DNA of 64,000 nt from VBDM01 sp035499735. Lineage in GTDB: Bacteria; Pseudomonadota; Gammaproteobacteria; Burkholderiales; SG8-39. Every line of letters starts with the position of its first letter. Position 1 is the stretch's first letter. The stretch spans positions 1 through 64,000 of the forward strand of contig DATJYC010000033.1 in NCBI GenBank assembly GCA_035499735.1, given 5' to 3'. The position numbers and the translations under genes are program-made. This document shows positions 26,179 to 35,663 of this stretch, in pieces. The notes below the pieces were generated by a model that saw only the letters and a program-made list of their open reading frames with translations, had not been told where the DNA came from and ran no database searches.

Positions 26179-26699
26179 TCGTCCACGACCAGGCGTATCT
26201 CCACGCTCTCGCGCGACAGCCGCAGCCGGTACGGCCTCCCGTCGCGGAATTCCTCATACGCGACTGTCCAGCCGTCCTGCCGGATGTCCAGTCCCTCCCC
26301 GGCCCGGCCGGTGATCTCCGCGGGCCGATCCGGGCTCGCGCGACCCTGAACCCAGTCTGAGAGCCCCGACAGCGGAAGCCGCCAGCCCAGCGCCTGCTCG
26401 GTGAGGCTCTCCGGATCGCGGGCACGATATTCCTTGTTGTCGCCCGTGAGCAACCTGTACCGATCGCCCTCGCGGCTGATTTTCGCGATGCTCTGGCCTA
26501 CGGGGGAGGTGAGGAGCATTTCGTCCGTGTCCTGGGAGTGGCGCCAGAAGATCCGCGCGGACCCGGACTCCGTGGCGTGCAGGACGGCGACGCGTCCCGA
26601 CAACTCGAAGCCTCCGGGAGGCGCGGTGCGGTGCTCGGGCAACGCGGCGCAGGCGCCGAGCAGAGCGCCCGCAACGACGCAGAGCGCAAGCCGGGCCAC
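26166..26699 (-). CDS. lolB: Outer-membrane lipoprotein receptor LolB
   Basis: 177 residues with lipobox LLGAC (lipidated Cys17). The LolB half-barrel follows, including FELSGRVAVLHATESGSARIFWRHS and the WRLPLSGLSDWVQGR segment conserved in the family. LolB accepts lipoproteins from LolA and inserts them into the outer membrane. It lies between the TPR lipoprotein and ispE, the usual lolB-ispE neighbourhood, in a run of overlapping or near-touching genes. Confidence 0.92.
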   Translation of the reverse strand: MARLALCVVAGALLGACAALPEHRTAPPGGFELSGRVAVLHATESGSARIFWRHSQDTDEMLLTSPVGQSIAKISREGDRYRLLTGDNKEYRARDPESLTEQALGWRLPLSGLSDWVQGRASPDRPAEITGRAGEGLDIRQDGWTVAYEEFRDGRPYRLRLSRESVEIRLVVDEWAK

Positions 26700-26706
26700 G
26701 GAGAAA

Positions 26707-28482
26707 TCAGTGCTTCAGGCGCTTGATCGTGTTGGCGAGCGTTTCGTTGTCCGGGGCTTCCTTGCTCGCATCGCCCCAGACGCGCTCGGCCTCGGAGTGC
26801 TCCCCGAGCGCCCAGAGGACCTCGCCGAGATGCGCCGCGATCTCGGGGTCGGGCCGGCCGGCGTAGGCGCGCCGCAAATAGGTGAGCGAATCCTTGAGCT
26901 TGCCCCTGCGGTAGAGCACCCAGCCCATGCTGTCGATGATGAAGGAATCATCGGGAGCGAGCTTGAGCGCCTTCTCGATCAGCTCCTGCGCCTCCGGCAG
27001 CCGCTCGTTGCGGTCGGCAAGCGAGTAGCCGAGCGCGTTGTACGCGTGCGCGTGCTCGGGCCTTATCTCGATCAGCTTGCGCAGAGAGGACTCGAGAATG
27101 TCGACGCGATCGACCTTCTCCGCGAGCATTGCGTAGTCGTATAGCAGGTCGGGATTGTTCGGAACTCGATCGAGCGCCTGGCCCACGAGGTCGAACGCGG
27201 CCTTGGTCTGGTTGGCGTCCCGCAGAAGCTGCGCCTCGGCCAGTATCAGCTGGATGCGCTCCTGGCTGTTCGTCGCCGCGGCATGCTGCAGGCGCGCGCG
27301 CGCCGCATCGAGCTTCCCCTGCTTCGCGAGCACCTGCGCGTAGCGGATCTGCGCCTGCACGTATTGCTCGCCCTCGCCCACTTCGCCGTACCACTTCAGC
27401 GCCTCGGGAAGGTTCTTGCGCTCCTCGGCCACCTGGCCGAGGTACAGGCGCACGCCGTCCTTGTCGCGATAGGGAGTGCTGAGCAGCCCTTTTAGATATC
27501 GCTCCGCGGCGTCGTAGTCCTTCAACTGGAGCGAGAGCACCGCGACCGCGAAGGCCATGTCGGTATTGTCGGGCAAACCGGTCATCAGCCTCTGGAACTC
27601 GGCGCGCGCCTCGCCGAAGCGCTTTTGAGCGACCAGCAGCCTGGCGTAGGCGAGACGCGCCTCCCGCGCCGGGGGGTACTTTTGCAGGTAGTCGGCGAGC
27701 ACGGTCGCCGCCTGATCCGGGGATGTCTTCTGCAGGAGCTGTGCCTCGAGCAGCACCGCCGACTCCCACTCGGGCCGCAGCCGCCGCGCCTTGCGGACCT
27801 CCTCGAGCGCGAGGCGGTCGTCGCCGGCGTTCGCCGCCATTCGCGCGACCGCGAGGTTGGCTTCCGGGACCTTGGGGTGCTCTGCCGCCAGGCTCTGCGT
27901 GAGCCGCAGCGCGGCCTGCTTGTCCTGGGCGTTGACGAGCATGCGGGGAAGCAGCGTGAAGCGGTTCGCCGGATCGCCGCCGGCAAACAGCTCCTTGAGC
28001 CGGGGCAGAGCCTCGTCGTAGCGGCCGACCGACACCAGCATTCCCGCCAGCGCCTCGAGCGCGCGCGTCGACGACGGATCGGCCTCATGCCATATCGTCG
28101 CCGCCTCGATCGCCGCGTTGTTCATCCGCGCGAACAGCGCGACCTCGGTGGCGCGGCGCGCAATCCGCGGGTCGTGAGTGCGCTTCGCGAGATCGACGTA
28201 CGCCTGCGCCCCGAGCGCCACGTTGCCGCGCTGGACGGCTATCTCCGCAAGCAGGTATTCGTAGAGCAGGTTCTCGGTCAGATCCTGGTTCGGATAGGCC
28301 GAGCGGTCCTCCGATTCGGGAGCGCTGCCCTGCGCGTCGCCGGTGTCTTGATCCGAGTTGGATTCTTCCTGCGCGCCCTCGTCACCCTGCGTCTGCTGCG
28401 GCGGGCTTGCAGCGCATCCCGCGAAGACGAGGAGCGCGAGCGCAGCGAGGAAACGCGACGCACCCGGGAAAGGTTTGAGCAT
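26707..28482 (-). CDS. Tetratricopeptide-repeat lipoprotein
   Basis: 591 residues with lipobox FAGC (Cys22). A Gln/Glu/Asp/Ser-rich acidic linker (about 25-60) is followed by at least ten TPR or TPR-like helix pairs to the C-terminus, for example RALEALAGMLVSVGRYDEALPRLKEL and SLADRNERLPEAQELIEKALKL. It is expected at the periplasmic face of a membrane as a protein-interaction scaffold. Homologues commonly sit upstream of lolB in betaproteobacteria, seven bases here, which hints at a role in envelope assembly. No enzymatic motif is seen. Confidence 0.82.
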   Translation of the reverse strand: MLKPFPGASRFLAALALLVFAGCAASPPQQTQGDEGAQEESNSDQDTGDAQGSAPESEDRSAYPNQDLTENLLYEYLLAEIAVQRGNVALGAQAYVDLAKRTHDPRIARRATEVALFARMNNAAIEAATIWHEADPSSTRALEALAGMLVSVGRYDEALPRLKELFAGGDPANRFTLLPRMLVNAQDKQAALRLTQSLAAEHPKVPEANLAVARMAANAGDDRLALEEVRKARRLRPEWESAVLLEAQLLQKTSPDQAATVLADYLQKYPPAREARLAYARLLVAQKRFGEARAEFQRLMTGLPDNTDMAFAVAVLSLQLKDYDAAERYLKGLLSTPYRDKDGVRLYLGQVAEERKNLPEALKWYGEVGEGEQYVQAQIRYAQVLAKQGKLDAARARLQHAAATNSQERIQLILAEAQLLRDANQTKAAFDLVGQALDRVPNNPDLLYDYAMLAEKVDRVDILESSLRKLIEIRPEHAHAYNALGYSLADRNERLPEAQELIEKALKLAPDDSFIIDSMGWVLYRRGKLKDSLTYLRRAYAGRPDPEIAAHLGEVLWALGEHSEAERVWGDASKEAPDNETLANTIKRLKH

Positions 28483-28554
28483 GGGAAGCTGGCTGTCCTG
28501 TCAGGCTAGTTTAGGTATATTTAAGAGGCGAGACAAGGACGCCGAGTTCCCTCC

Positions 28555-29367
28555 GTGCCAGAACTTCCTGAAGTCGAGATCACGCGTCGCGGCATAGAGC
28601 CGTTCGTGCTGGGACGAACGATCACGGGAGTCACCGTGCGCAATCCCAACTTGCGCCAGAGAGTGCCGCGCAATTTTGCACGCCTTCTCGTCGGCCAGAG
28701 AGTCAGGCGCCTGCAAAGACGCGGCAAGTACATACTCTTCGAATGCGACGCCGGCGCGCTCATCATGCACCTGGGCATGTCGGGGAGTCTTCGCGTGATC
28801 GAGCCCCAGTCAGCTCCGCGCAAGCATGATCACGTCGATCTCGTGTTTGGCGGCGCAGCGTTGCGCTTTCGCGATCCACGCCGCTTCGGCTTGGTCGTGT
28901 GGAACCGCGGCGACGCCACCCGCCATCCGCTGCTCGCCAGCCTCGGCGTCGAGCCGCTGGGAGAGGAATTCACCCCGGAATTCCTGTACCGGGTCACCCG
29001 CGGCCGCAATGTCGCCATCAAGCAGCTGCTGATGAACGCTGGCGTGATCGTCGGTGTCGGCAACATCTACGCCAACGAAAGCCTCTTCAGGGCGGGCATC
29101 CATCCCCGCGCGCGCGCGGGACGCCTCTCGCGCGAGCGCTGCGCGCGCCTGGTCGAAGCGGTCCGCGAGACGCTCGTCGCCGCCATCGCTGCGGGCGGAT
29201 CGAGCCTGCGGGATTTCGTGCATTCCGACGGCGCCGCCGGCTACTTTCAGCAGAGCTACTACGTCTACGACCGGGCCGCGCTTCCCTGCCGCGTCTGCGG
29301 GGCCGGGATCCGGGTGGCGCGCCTCGGCCAGCGCTCGAGCTTCTACTGTTCCACCTGCCAGCGCTGA
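28555..29367 (+). CDS. mutM: Formamidopyrimidine-DNA glycosylase
   Basis: 270 residues beginning MPELPEVEITRRG, with catalytic Pro1/Glu2 after Met removal. RLQRRGKYILFECD carries the conserved Lys, and DPRRFG lies near 104. NPARA-type residues and the C-terminal zinc finger CRVCGAGI...CSTCQR (about 244-266) are intact. It excises 8-oxoguanine and nicks the abasic site. The start is GTG at 28555, required for the invariant PELPE. It is divergent from the TPR lipoprotein gene, and the 72 bases between must hold both promoters. Confidence 0.97.
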   Translation: MPELPEVEITRRGIEPFVLGRTITGVTVRNPNLRQRVPRNFARLLVGQRVRRLQRRGKYILFECDAGALIMHLGMSGSLRVIEPQSAPRKHDHVDLVFGGAALRFRDPRRFGLVVWNRGDATRHPLLASLGVEPLGEEFTPEFLYRVTRGRNVAIKQLLMNAGVIVGVGNIYANESLFRAGIHPRARAGRLSRERCARLVEAVRETLVAAIAAGGSSLRDFVHSDGAAGYFQQSYYVYDRAALPCRVCGAGIRVARLGQRSSFYCSTCQR

Positions 29368-29370
29368 GGC

Positions 29371-29859
29371 CTATTTCCGGCGGCGATTCACCCGCTGCGC
29401 GAGCGCGCGAGCGACGAGCGGTTGCACGAACTTGCTCACGTCTCCTCCGAGCGATGCGATCTCGCGGACGATCGTCGCCGAAATGAACTGGTACTGCTCC
29501 GCGGGAGTGAGGAAGACCGTCTCGACGTCCGGATAAAGGTTGCGGTTCATCCCCGCCATCTGGAACTCGTACTCGAAGTCCGACACGGCCCGCAGGCCGC
29601 GCAGGATGACCTGGGCCTTCTGTTCCCGCACGAAATCCATGAGCAGGCCGCGGAAGCCTTCGACGGACACGTTCGGGTAGGGCTTGAGGACTTCGCGCGC
29701 CAGCCGGATGCGCTCGTCGAGCTGGAAAAAGGGACGCTTCGCTTCGCTGACGGCGATCCCGACGAGGACCTTGTCGAACAGCGCCGAGGCACGACGCACG
29801 AGATCCTGGTGGCCGAGGGTGATCGGATCAAACGTTCCCGGGTATACCGCCTTGATCAT
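29371..29859 (-). CDS. coaD: Phosphopantetheine adenylyltransferase
   Basis: 162 residues of the nucleotidyltransferase fold. YPGTFDPITLGHQDLVRRA contains the TxGH nucleotide motif (His about 18). QFISATIVREIASLGGDVSKFV is the C-terminal ISSTxxR-like motif with Ala in place of one Ser. It makes dephospho-CoA, the penultimate step of CoA synthesis. It overlaps the end of rsmD by 32 bases, a common rsmD-coaD coupling, and converges with mutM. Confidence 0.96.
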   Translation of the reverse strand: MIKAVYPGTFDPITLGHQDLVRRASALFDKVLVGIAVSEAKRPFFQLDERIRLAREVLKPYPNVSVEGFRGLLMDFVREQKAQVILRGLRAVSDFEYEFQMAGMNRNLYPDVETVFLTPAEQYQFISATIVREIASLGGDVSKFVQPLVARALAQRVNRRRK

Positions 29860-30409
29860 CGATCTCCTCTGCCAAGAGATGAAAATGCACGTTCCCCGCG
29901 CGCGAGCTCTTGAGAACGGCCCAGCCGCGGTCGGGCACCAAGGCCGATGCGCTCTCTACGTACACCCGCGCGCGCGGCGCGAGCAGCCCGCGCACCCGCG
30001 CCAGCGCGGCCGCCTGAAGACCGAGACGATACGGCGGATCGACGAATACGATATCGAACCGCGAGCGCGTTCCCCGTGCGAATTCTAGCGCATCGCCGCG
30101 GACCACAGTCAGGTTCGCGGCCTGGAGCTTGTGCGCGTTCTCCTGCAGCGCCAGCAGCGCCGCCGCGTCCTTCTCCACCATGACGACGGACGCCGCACCG
30201 CGCGACAGCGCTTCGAAACCAAGCGCGCCGCTGCCTGCGAACAGGTCGAGGCATGCGAGGCCGCTCAGGTCCTGGCCGAGCCAGTTGAAGAGGGTTTCGC
30301 GGACGCGATCGGGCGTCGGCCTCAGATCCGCGGCGTCGGGAAAACGGAGCACGCGGCTGCGCCACGAACCGCCGATGATGCGAACGGTGTTGCGCTTAGT
30401 CCGCCGCAC
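29828..30409 (-). CDS. rsmD: 16S rRNA (guanine966-N2)-methyltransferase RsmD
   Basis: 193 residues from the GTG at 30409, which leads directly into the conserved RIIGGSWRSRVLRFP. A longer in-frame ATG at 30460 would overlap the upstream peptidase gene by 65 bases and is less likely. The SAM motif is DLFAGSGALGFEALSRGA (about 56-73), and the catalytic motif DIVFVDPPY is near 122. It methylates G966 of 16S rRNA. It overlaps the upstream stop by 14 bases. Confidence 0.94.
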   Translation of the reverse strand: MRRTKRNTVRIIGGSWRSRVLRFPDAADLRPTPDRVRETLFNWLGQDLSGLACLDLFAGSGALGFEALSRGAASVVMVEKDAAALLALQENAHKLQAANLTVVRGDALEFARGTRSRFDIVFVDPPYRLGLQAAALARVRGLLAPRARVYVESASALVPDRGWAVLKSSRAGNVHFHLLAEEIDDQGGIPGNV

Positions 30410-31703
30410 CGACGACAACGGTTGCCAGCTTTTCCGGAGGAACCCGCCGCGCGAAGGCATCGCGGATTTGCGCCAGCGTCACCGCCTCGACCCTCTTGGG
30501 ATAGACGTCAAGCCAGTCGAGCGGCAGCTGGTAAAAGGCGATCACCGAGAGCTGCTCGAGGAGCTTCCGGTTCGTATCGATGCGCAGGGGAAAGCCTCCG
30601 ACGAGGCTCTGCTTGGCCGCCTTGAGCTCAGCAGCAGTAGGCCCGCGCGCGACGAACTCCGAGATCACGCCCTGCACGAGCCTGAGCGCCTCGTCAGCCT
30701 GGTCGCGCCGCGTCTGCAGTCCCACCTCGAACGGGCCGCGCTGCGCGAAGGGGTAGAAATAGCTGTACACGCTGTAGGCGAGGCCGTGCTTGCTGCGGAC
30801 CTCGGTCATCAGGCGCGAGGAGAATCCGCCGCCGCCGAGAATGTAGTTGCCGACCAGCAAGGGAAAATAGTCCGGGTCGTCCCGGGTCAGAACCGCCTCG
30901 CCGAGCAGCACGTGGCTCTGCGCAGAAGGGTGCGCAATCCGCACCATTTCTCCCGCCGTCGGGGGGCCAAGCGGCGGCAGCGCGGGTTCTCCCCCGCGCG
31001 CCAGGCGCGACGTGAGCCGCTCGGCAAGCGCCTTTGCCGCTTCGATGCTCAGGTCGCCTACGATCGTCAGCGCGGCGCCTCCCGCCGTATAGCAGTCGCG
31101 GTAGTGACGCTCGACGTCCTCGCGCGCTATCGCCGACAGGGTGGCGGGCGTCGCGGTCCAACCGTAGGGATGCGCGGGGTACATCAGCGCGTACAGGCGC
31201 TTCTCGGCGATCTGGTCGGGCTGCGTTTCCGCTTCGGCGGCATTCGCGACCGCACGCGCCTTCTCCCGCTCGAAGACGTCGTTAGCGAAGCGCGGCGCCT
31301 GGAGGATGTCGGCCAGCGTATCCACCGCCGCCGTGCGCTCGGCCTCGGACGACAGGGTCCGCAACGCGAAGCCGGCGCGGTCGAGATCGAAATTGTCGCG
31401 CAGCTGCGCGCCGACATCGGCGATGCGGCGATCGACGTCCTCCTCGGAGTAGCGCGCCGAGCCGCCTTTCAGCAGCCTCAGGGTCAGCTGACCCAGGCCG
31501 GCGCGCTCGCGCGGGTCGTGCGCGCCGCCGGCCGCGAACTCTACCGAGACATCGACGATGGGCAGCGCGTGGGTCTCGACGAAATACGCCCGGGCTCCCG
31601 ACTGCGTGCTCCAGTGCTCGACACGGACGCGCGCGCCTGGCGTCTGCGACGCGGCAAGAAGCGCCGGCACGACGAGCACGCTCAGGACCCGGGGCGCCTT
31701 CAT
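30396..31703 (-). CDS. M16 peptidase-family protein lacking the zinc site
   Basis: 435 residues with a signal peptide. It has the two-lobed M16 fold, but the position of the HxxEH zinc motif reads GQLTLRL: the first His is Gln, the Glu is Leu and the second His is Arg. Conserved structural parts remain (LLKGGSARYSEEDVD; SSRLMTEVRSKHGLAYSVYSYF). The partner gene two bases upstream keeps the full zinc site, so this is the non-catalytic subunit of a heterodimer, as in mitochondrial processing peptidase. It is expected in the periplasm. Confidence 0.88.
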   Translation of the reverse strand: MKAPRVLSVLVVPALLAASQTPGARVRVEHWSTQSGARAYFVETHALPIVDVSVEFAAGGAHDPRERAGLGQLTLRLLKGGSARYSEEDVDRRIADVGAQLRDNFDLDRAGFALRTLSSEAERTAAVDTLADILQAPRFANDVFEREKARAVANAAEAETQPDQIAEKRLYALMYPAHPYGWTATPATLSAIAREDVERHYRDCYTAGGAALTIVGDLSIEAAKALAERLTSRLARGGEPALPPLGPPTAGEMVRIAHPSAQSHVLLGEAVLTRDDPDYFPLLVGNYILGGGGFSSRLMTEVRSKHGLAYSVYSYFYPFAQRGPFEVGLQTRRDQADEALRLVQGVISEFVARGPTAAELKAAKQSLVGGFPLRIDTNRKLLEQLSVIAFYQLPLDWLDVYPKRVEAVTLAQIRDAFARRVPPEKLATVVVGAAD

Positions 31704-31705
31704 GC

Positions 31706-33064
31706 TCAATGCGCCGCGGGCTGGGCCGCGCGCGCCGTCGCACCGCCGCCGAGGGGCTGAGGATCGAGGAGGGCCACGGTCAGCCCGTCGTCGACGAGGT
31801 AGCGGGCCGCAACGCTCTTCACCTGATCGGCTGTGACAGCCTTGTAGCGGTCCGCAAGGAGGTCCGCGTCGCGGAAGGAAAGGCCGCTCGACTCCAGTTC
31901 GCCGAGCTCCATCGCCTGGGCGAAGAAGGAGTCTCTGCGATACACGAGCTGCGACAGAAGCTGCACCTTCGCGCGTTGCAGCTCCTCGGGGGTGATGCCC
32001 TGGGCCGCGACCTGCGCGACAAGCTCCCGCAGGGCCGACTCGAGCTCCGGACCGGTGTGGCCTTGAGCGGCCGCAGCGTTCAGAAGAATCAGACCCGGCC
32101 CGCGGGAGACGAGCTCGTAGTCGGCGCCCGCGGAAGTGGCGATGCGGCGCTCGCGCACGAGGACCTGATTCAGGCGCGCCGCGTCGTTCCCGCCGAGCGC
32201 CTTTACCAGCACCGCGATCGCGAACGGCTCCCAGTCCTTGCCGACGTCGCGCATTGCCGGCGCCTTGTACGCAAAGCGCAGGTACGCGAGCTCGGCCGGC
32301 GCCTTCAGGACGACGCTCTTCATGCCGCGTTGCGCCGGCTCGGACTGGGGCTTGCGCGGAGGCAGGGGTCTGCGCGCGAGCGGTCCGTAGTAACGCCTCG
32401 CCCAGGCGAGCACCCGCTCGGGTTCGACGTCGCCCACCACGACAACGGTCGCGTTGTTCGGCGCGTACCAGCTCCGGTACCAGGCCCGGGCGTCCTTCCA
32501 GGTCATGCTCTGGAGATCCTGCATCCAGCCTATCGTGGGCCACTTGTACGGGTGCGCCGAGAACGCGGTGGCGAGCAGATTCTCCTCGAGCAGGGCGCGC
32601 GGCTGGTCCTCGGTGCTCAGCCGGCGCTCCTCCATCACCACCTTGATCTCGCGCGCGAACTCCACGGGTCGGATTAAGAGGTTCGCCATGCGGTCGGCCT
32701 CGAGCTCCATCACGAAGGGAAGCCGGTCGCGATGGACCTGCTCGTGGTACACGGTAAAGTCGGTCGAGGTGAAGGCGTTGTCCCGGCCTCCCGCCTCGGC
32801 AACGAGGCGGGAGAATTCCTCCGGCCCGACGCGTTTTGTTCCCTTGAACATCATGTGCTCGAGGACATGCGCCACGCCGGTCGTGCCCGGCGTTTCGTCC
32901 ATCGAGCCGGCCCGGTACCAGACCTGCTGCACCACCGTGGGCGCGCGATGGTCCTCCTTGACGATGAGGCGCAACCCGTTCGCAAGCGTGTATTCGCGCG
33001 TTTCGGCGTGCGCCCACGAAGCGATCGCGAGCGCGAGAATGATCGCGGCCTGACGGGGAACCAT
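31706..33064 (-). CDS. M16 zinc peptidase, catalytic subunit
   Basis: 452 residues with a signal peptide ending AHA (residue 20). The inverted zinc motif is HVLEH (His66, Glu69, His70) with the distal Glu in VVMEERRL (Glu145/146). The product is a periplasmic pitrilysin/processing-peptidase homologue. Substrates are unknown; related pairs degrade peptides. The C-terminus ends in a Gly/Ala-rich tail. It is divergent from ftsY by 65 bases. Confidence 0.9.
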   Translation of the reverse strand: MVPRQAAIILALAIASWAHAETREYTLANGLRLIVKEDHRAPTVVQQVWYRAGSMDETPGTTGVAHVLEHMMFKGTKRVGPEEFSRLVAEAGGRDNAFTSTDFTVYHEQVHRDRLPFVMELEADRMANLLIRPVEFAREIKVVMEERRLSTEDQPRALLEENLLATAFSAHPYKWPTIGWMQDLQSMTWKDARAWYRSWYAPNNATVVVVGDVEPERVLAWARRYYGPLARRPLPPRKPQSEPAQRGMKSVVLKAPAELAYLRFAYKAPAMRDVGKDWEPFAIAVLVKALGGNDAARLNQVLVRERRIATSAGADYELVSRGPGLILLNAAAAQGHTGPELESALRELVAQVAAQGITPEELQRAKVQLLSQLVYRRDSFFAQAMELGELESSGLSFRDADLLADRYKAVTADQVKSVAARYLVDDGLTVALLDPQPLGGGATARAAQPAAH

Positions 33065-33129
33065 TGCCGTGAATGCTAGAATCCGACGTCGCTATTCTAT
33101 AGCGGTTTGCGTTCCGTCATTTTCGCGAC

Positions 33130-34059
33130 ATGCTCGAAGCTTCCTCCGAGACGTCTCAGCAGGGCACATGGACCGCGCGCCTCAAGCATGGGCTCGCCAA
33201 GACGCGTTCGCACCTCTCGGGGCTGTTCCGGGAGCGCGCCGTCGACCCGGGTCTGTACGAGGATCTCGAGGGGGCGCTGCTTGCGAGCGACGCCGGAGTG
33301 GAGGCTACGCGGGTCCTGATGGCCCGCTTGCGCGAGAGCTCGGCCAAGGCTAGAACGTCCGAGGATGTGCGGTCGGCGCTGCGTACCGTGGTAGCCGAGC
33401 TGGTTGCGACGCTGGAGCGTCCCTTCGATCTCGCCCCCGGAAAGCCCTGTGTGATCCTGCTCGCGGGCGTCAACGGGGCGGGCAAGACGACGTCCGCGGG
33501 CAAGCTCGCGAAGTTCTTCCACGACCAGGGCCGCTCGGTGCTGCTCGCTGCAGGCGACACTTTCCGCGCAGCCGCTCGCGAACAGCTGACCGCCTGGGGC
33601 GAGAAGAACGGCGTCGCGATCGTCGCTCAATCCGGCGGCAATGCGGCGGCGGTCGCATTCGACGCCGTCGCGGCCGCACGCGCGCGCGCTACCGAGGTGC
33701 TGATCGTCGACACGGCAGGCCGCCTGCCGACGCAGGCGCACCTTATGGAAGAGCTGGCCAAGATCAAGCGGGTCGTCGCCAAGGCCGAGCCGGGTGCTCC
33801 GCAGGAAACCTGGCTCGTGCTCGACGCCAACACGGGCCAGAACGCGCTCAACCAGGTCAAGACCTTCGACGAAGCCCTGGGCCTCACCGGGCTGATTCTG
33901 ACCAAGCTGGACGGAACGGCAAAGGGCGGGGTCGTGTGCGCAATCGCTTTGGCGCGCTCCCGGAATCCGCTTCCGCTCCGGTTTCTCGGCGTGGGCGAAG
34001 GCTCGGAAGACCTGCGACCTTTCACCGCCCGGGAATTCGCCGCCGCCCTGGTCGGATAG
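33130..34059 (+). CDS. ftsY: Signal recognition particle receptor FtsY
   Basis: 309 residues, so the long acidic A domain of E. coli FtsY is almost absent and only the NG domain is present. The P-loop is GVNGAGKTTSAGKLA (about 116-130). DTAGRLPTQ, TKLDGTAKGG and the closing GVGEGSEDLRPF complete the SRP GTPase set. It docks SRP-ribosome complexes at the inner membrane, and the short form presumably binds membrane through its N-terminal helix. It is followed by ftsE and ftsX. Confidence 0.96.
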   Translation: MLEASSETSQQGTWTARLKHGLAKTRSHLSGLFRERAVDPGLYEDLEGALLASDAGVEATRVLMARLRESSAKARTSEDVRSALRTVVAELVATLERPFDLAPGKPCVILLAGVNGAGKTTSAGKLAKFFHDQGRSVLLAAGDTFRAAAREQLTAWGEKNGVAIVAQSGGNAAAVAFDAVAAARARATEVLIVDTAGRLPTQAHLMEELAKIKRVVAKAEPGAPQETWLVLDANTGQNALNQVKTFDEALGLTGLILTKLDGTAKGGVVCAIALARSRNPLPLRFLGVGEGSEDLRPFTAREFAAALVG

Positions 34060-34070
34060 GCAAACGGCGC

Positions 34071-34727
34071 ATGGCGATCATCTCGCTTCATCAGGTCAGC
34101 AAGCGCTATCCGGGAGGATTCGAGGCGCTGAAGACCGTCAGCTTCTCGGTGGAGTCCGGGGAGATGCTGTTTCTCACCGGCCACTCCGGAGCCGGCAAGA
34201 CCACGCTGCTCAAGCTGATCGCCGCGATCGAGCGCGCCAACGGAGGGACCGTGCTCGTCAACGGACAGAACATCTCTTCGATGCGCTCGGCCGCCATACC
34301 GTACTTGCGGCGCAGCCTGGGCCTGGTCTTTCAGGGGCAGAAGCTTCTGTACGACCGCAGTGTGTTCGACAACGTCATGCTGCCGCTGATCGTGACGGGC
34401 CAGCCATACCGGGAGGCTGCGCGCCGCGCGCGCGCCGCGCTCGACAAAGTCGGGCTGCTCACGCGTGAGAAAGCCAACCCCGTGACGCTCTCGGGTGGCG
34501 AGCAGCAGCGGCTGTGCGTTGCACGCGCCGTGGTCAACCGCCCTGCCATTCTCCTGGCCGACGAGCCGACCGCCAGCCTCGACGCCGCCTACGCGGATGA
34601 GATCATGGAGATGTTCAACGCCTTCAACCAGGTCGGGGTCACGGTGCTCGTGGCGACGCACGATCAGCAGCTGATCGGCAAGTACCGCAAACGCGTGCTG
34701 AGGCTCGATCACGGCAGGCTTCAGTGA
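34071..34727 (+). CDS. ftsE: Cell division ABC ATPase FtsE
   Basis: 218 residues from the ATG at 34071 (MAIISLHQVSKRYPGG), the canonical start and length; the frame is open further upstream but inside ftsY. Walker A is GHSGAGKTT, the signature is LSGGEQQR, and Walker B is ILLADEPTASLD. FtsEX controls peptidoglycan hydrolases at the septum through EnvC-type activators; an envC-like gene is in this window at 51.9 kb. It overlaps ftsX by four bases. Confidence 0.96.
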   Translation: MAIISLHQVSKRYPGGFEALKTVSFSVESGEMLFLTGHSGAGKTTLLKLIAAIERANGGTVLVNGQNISSMRSAAIPYLRRSLGLVFQGQKLLYDRSVFDNVMLPLIVTGQPYREAARRARAALDKVGLLTREKANPVTLSGGEQQRLCVARAVVNRPAILLADEPTASLDAAYADEIMEMFNAFNQVGVTVLVATHDQQLIGKYRKRVLRLDHGRLQ

Positions 34728-35632
34728 GAGTCTGGCTGCAGCATCACCGCCTGAGCCTCGCGCAGACGGCGTCCCGCCTGGCGCGCTCACCCTTCGCGAC
34801 TGCGCTCAACGTGCTCGCAATCGGCGTCGCTCTTGCGCTGCCGCTCGGGGTGTACAGCCTGCTGACGAACCTGGAGGTCCTGTCCCGAAAGGTGTCGGTC
34901 GATCCTCAGCTCACGGTCTTCCTCGCCAGAGACGCCACCAAGGCCGACAGCTCGGCGGTCGAAGGCCGGCTTCGGACGGCCAGGGGCGTGCGAAGCCTGC
35001 GCTTCATATCACGCGACGCGGCGCTCGCGGAGCTCGGGCGCTCCGGCGGCATGAGCGAAGTCATTGCGAGCTTGCCGCAAAATCCCCTTCCGGACGCCTT
35101 CGTGGTCACGCTCTCGACGAGCGATCCGGCTCTCGCCGACCGGCTCGAGCTCGAGTTCAAGGCTCTCCCCAAGGTCGCGTACGTGCAGGCCGATTCGGCC
35201 TGGGTGAGGCGCCTTGACGCGCTGATCCGCCTGGGGCGCACCGCCGTTGTCCTGCTCGCGGGCCTGCTCGGCACCGCGCTCGTCGCCGTCACGTTCAACA
35301 CCATACGCCTGCACATCCTGACGCAACGCGACGAGATCGAGCTCTGCCGCCTAATCGGCGCAACGCATGCCTACATTCGCCGCCCCTTCTTCTATCTGGG
35401 TTCGCTGCTGGGCCTGCTGGGCGGGTTCGCGGCGCTCGGGATCGTCGCGGCCGGGCTTGCGCTCCTGAATCGCGACGTCGGGATGCTCGCCCAGCTCTAC
35501 GGCAGCGACTTCCGCCTGGGGATGCCGGGCCCCGGCGAAATGGCCGCGGTCCTGGGCTCGGCGGCCGGCATGGGCTGGCTGGGGGCCTATCTATCAGTGA
35601 GTAGACACTTACTTGGAGGCGCCCGCAAATAG
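34724..35632 (+). CDS. ftsX: Cell division protein FtsX
   Basis: 302 residues with the FtsX topology: one helix at about 25-47, a periplasmic loop (about 50-165), then three helices (about 170-192, 220-245, 265-288). It starts with GTG at 34724 overlapping the ftsE stop. The sequence TFNTIRLHILTQRDEIELCRLIGATHAYIRRPF is the typical cytoplasmic loop. FtsX has no ATPase itself and transmits FtsE cycles to EnvC-like activators across the membrane. Confidence 0.95.
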   Translation: MRVWLQHHRLSLAQTASRLARSPFATALNVLAIGVALALPLGVYSLLTNLEVLSRKVSVDPQLTVFLARDATKADSSAVEGRLRTARGVRSLRFISRDAALAELGRSGGMSEVIASLPQNPLPDAFVVTLSTSDPALADRLELEFKALPKVAYVQADSAWVRRLDALIRLGRTAVVLLAGLLGTALVAVTFNTIRLHILTQRDEIELCRLIGATHAYIRRPFFYLGSLLGLLGGFAALGIVAAGLALLNRDVGMLAQLYGSDFRLGMPGPGEMAAVLGSAAGMGWLGAYLSVSRHLLGGARK

Positions 35633-35663
35633 AGGGCCGTCTGGCGTGGAACCCGTGCCCTTC

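Noticed and set aside
30396..33017. Single 873-codon frame across both M16 peptidases
   Set aside because: Only its last half reads real peptidase sequence, from the ATG at 31703; the first half is an off-frame reading of the catalytic subunit gene.
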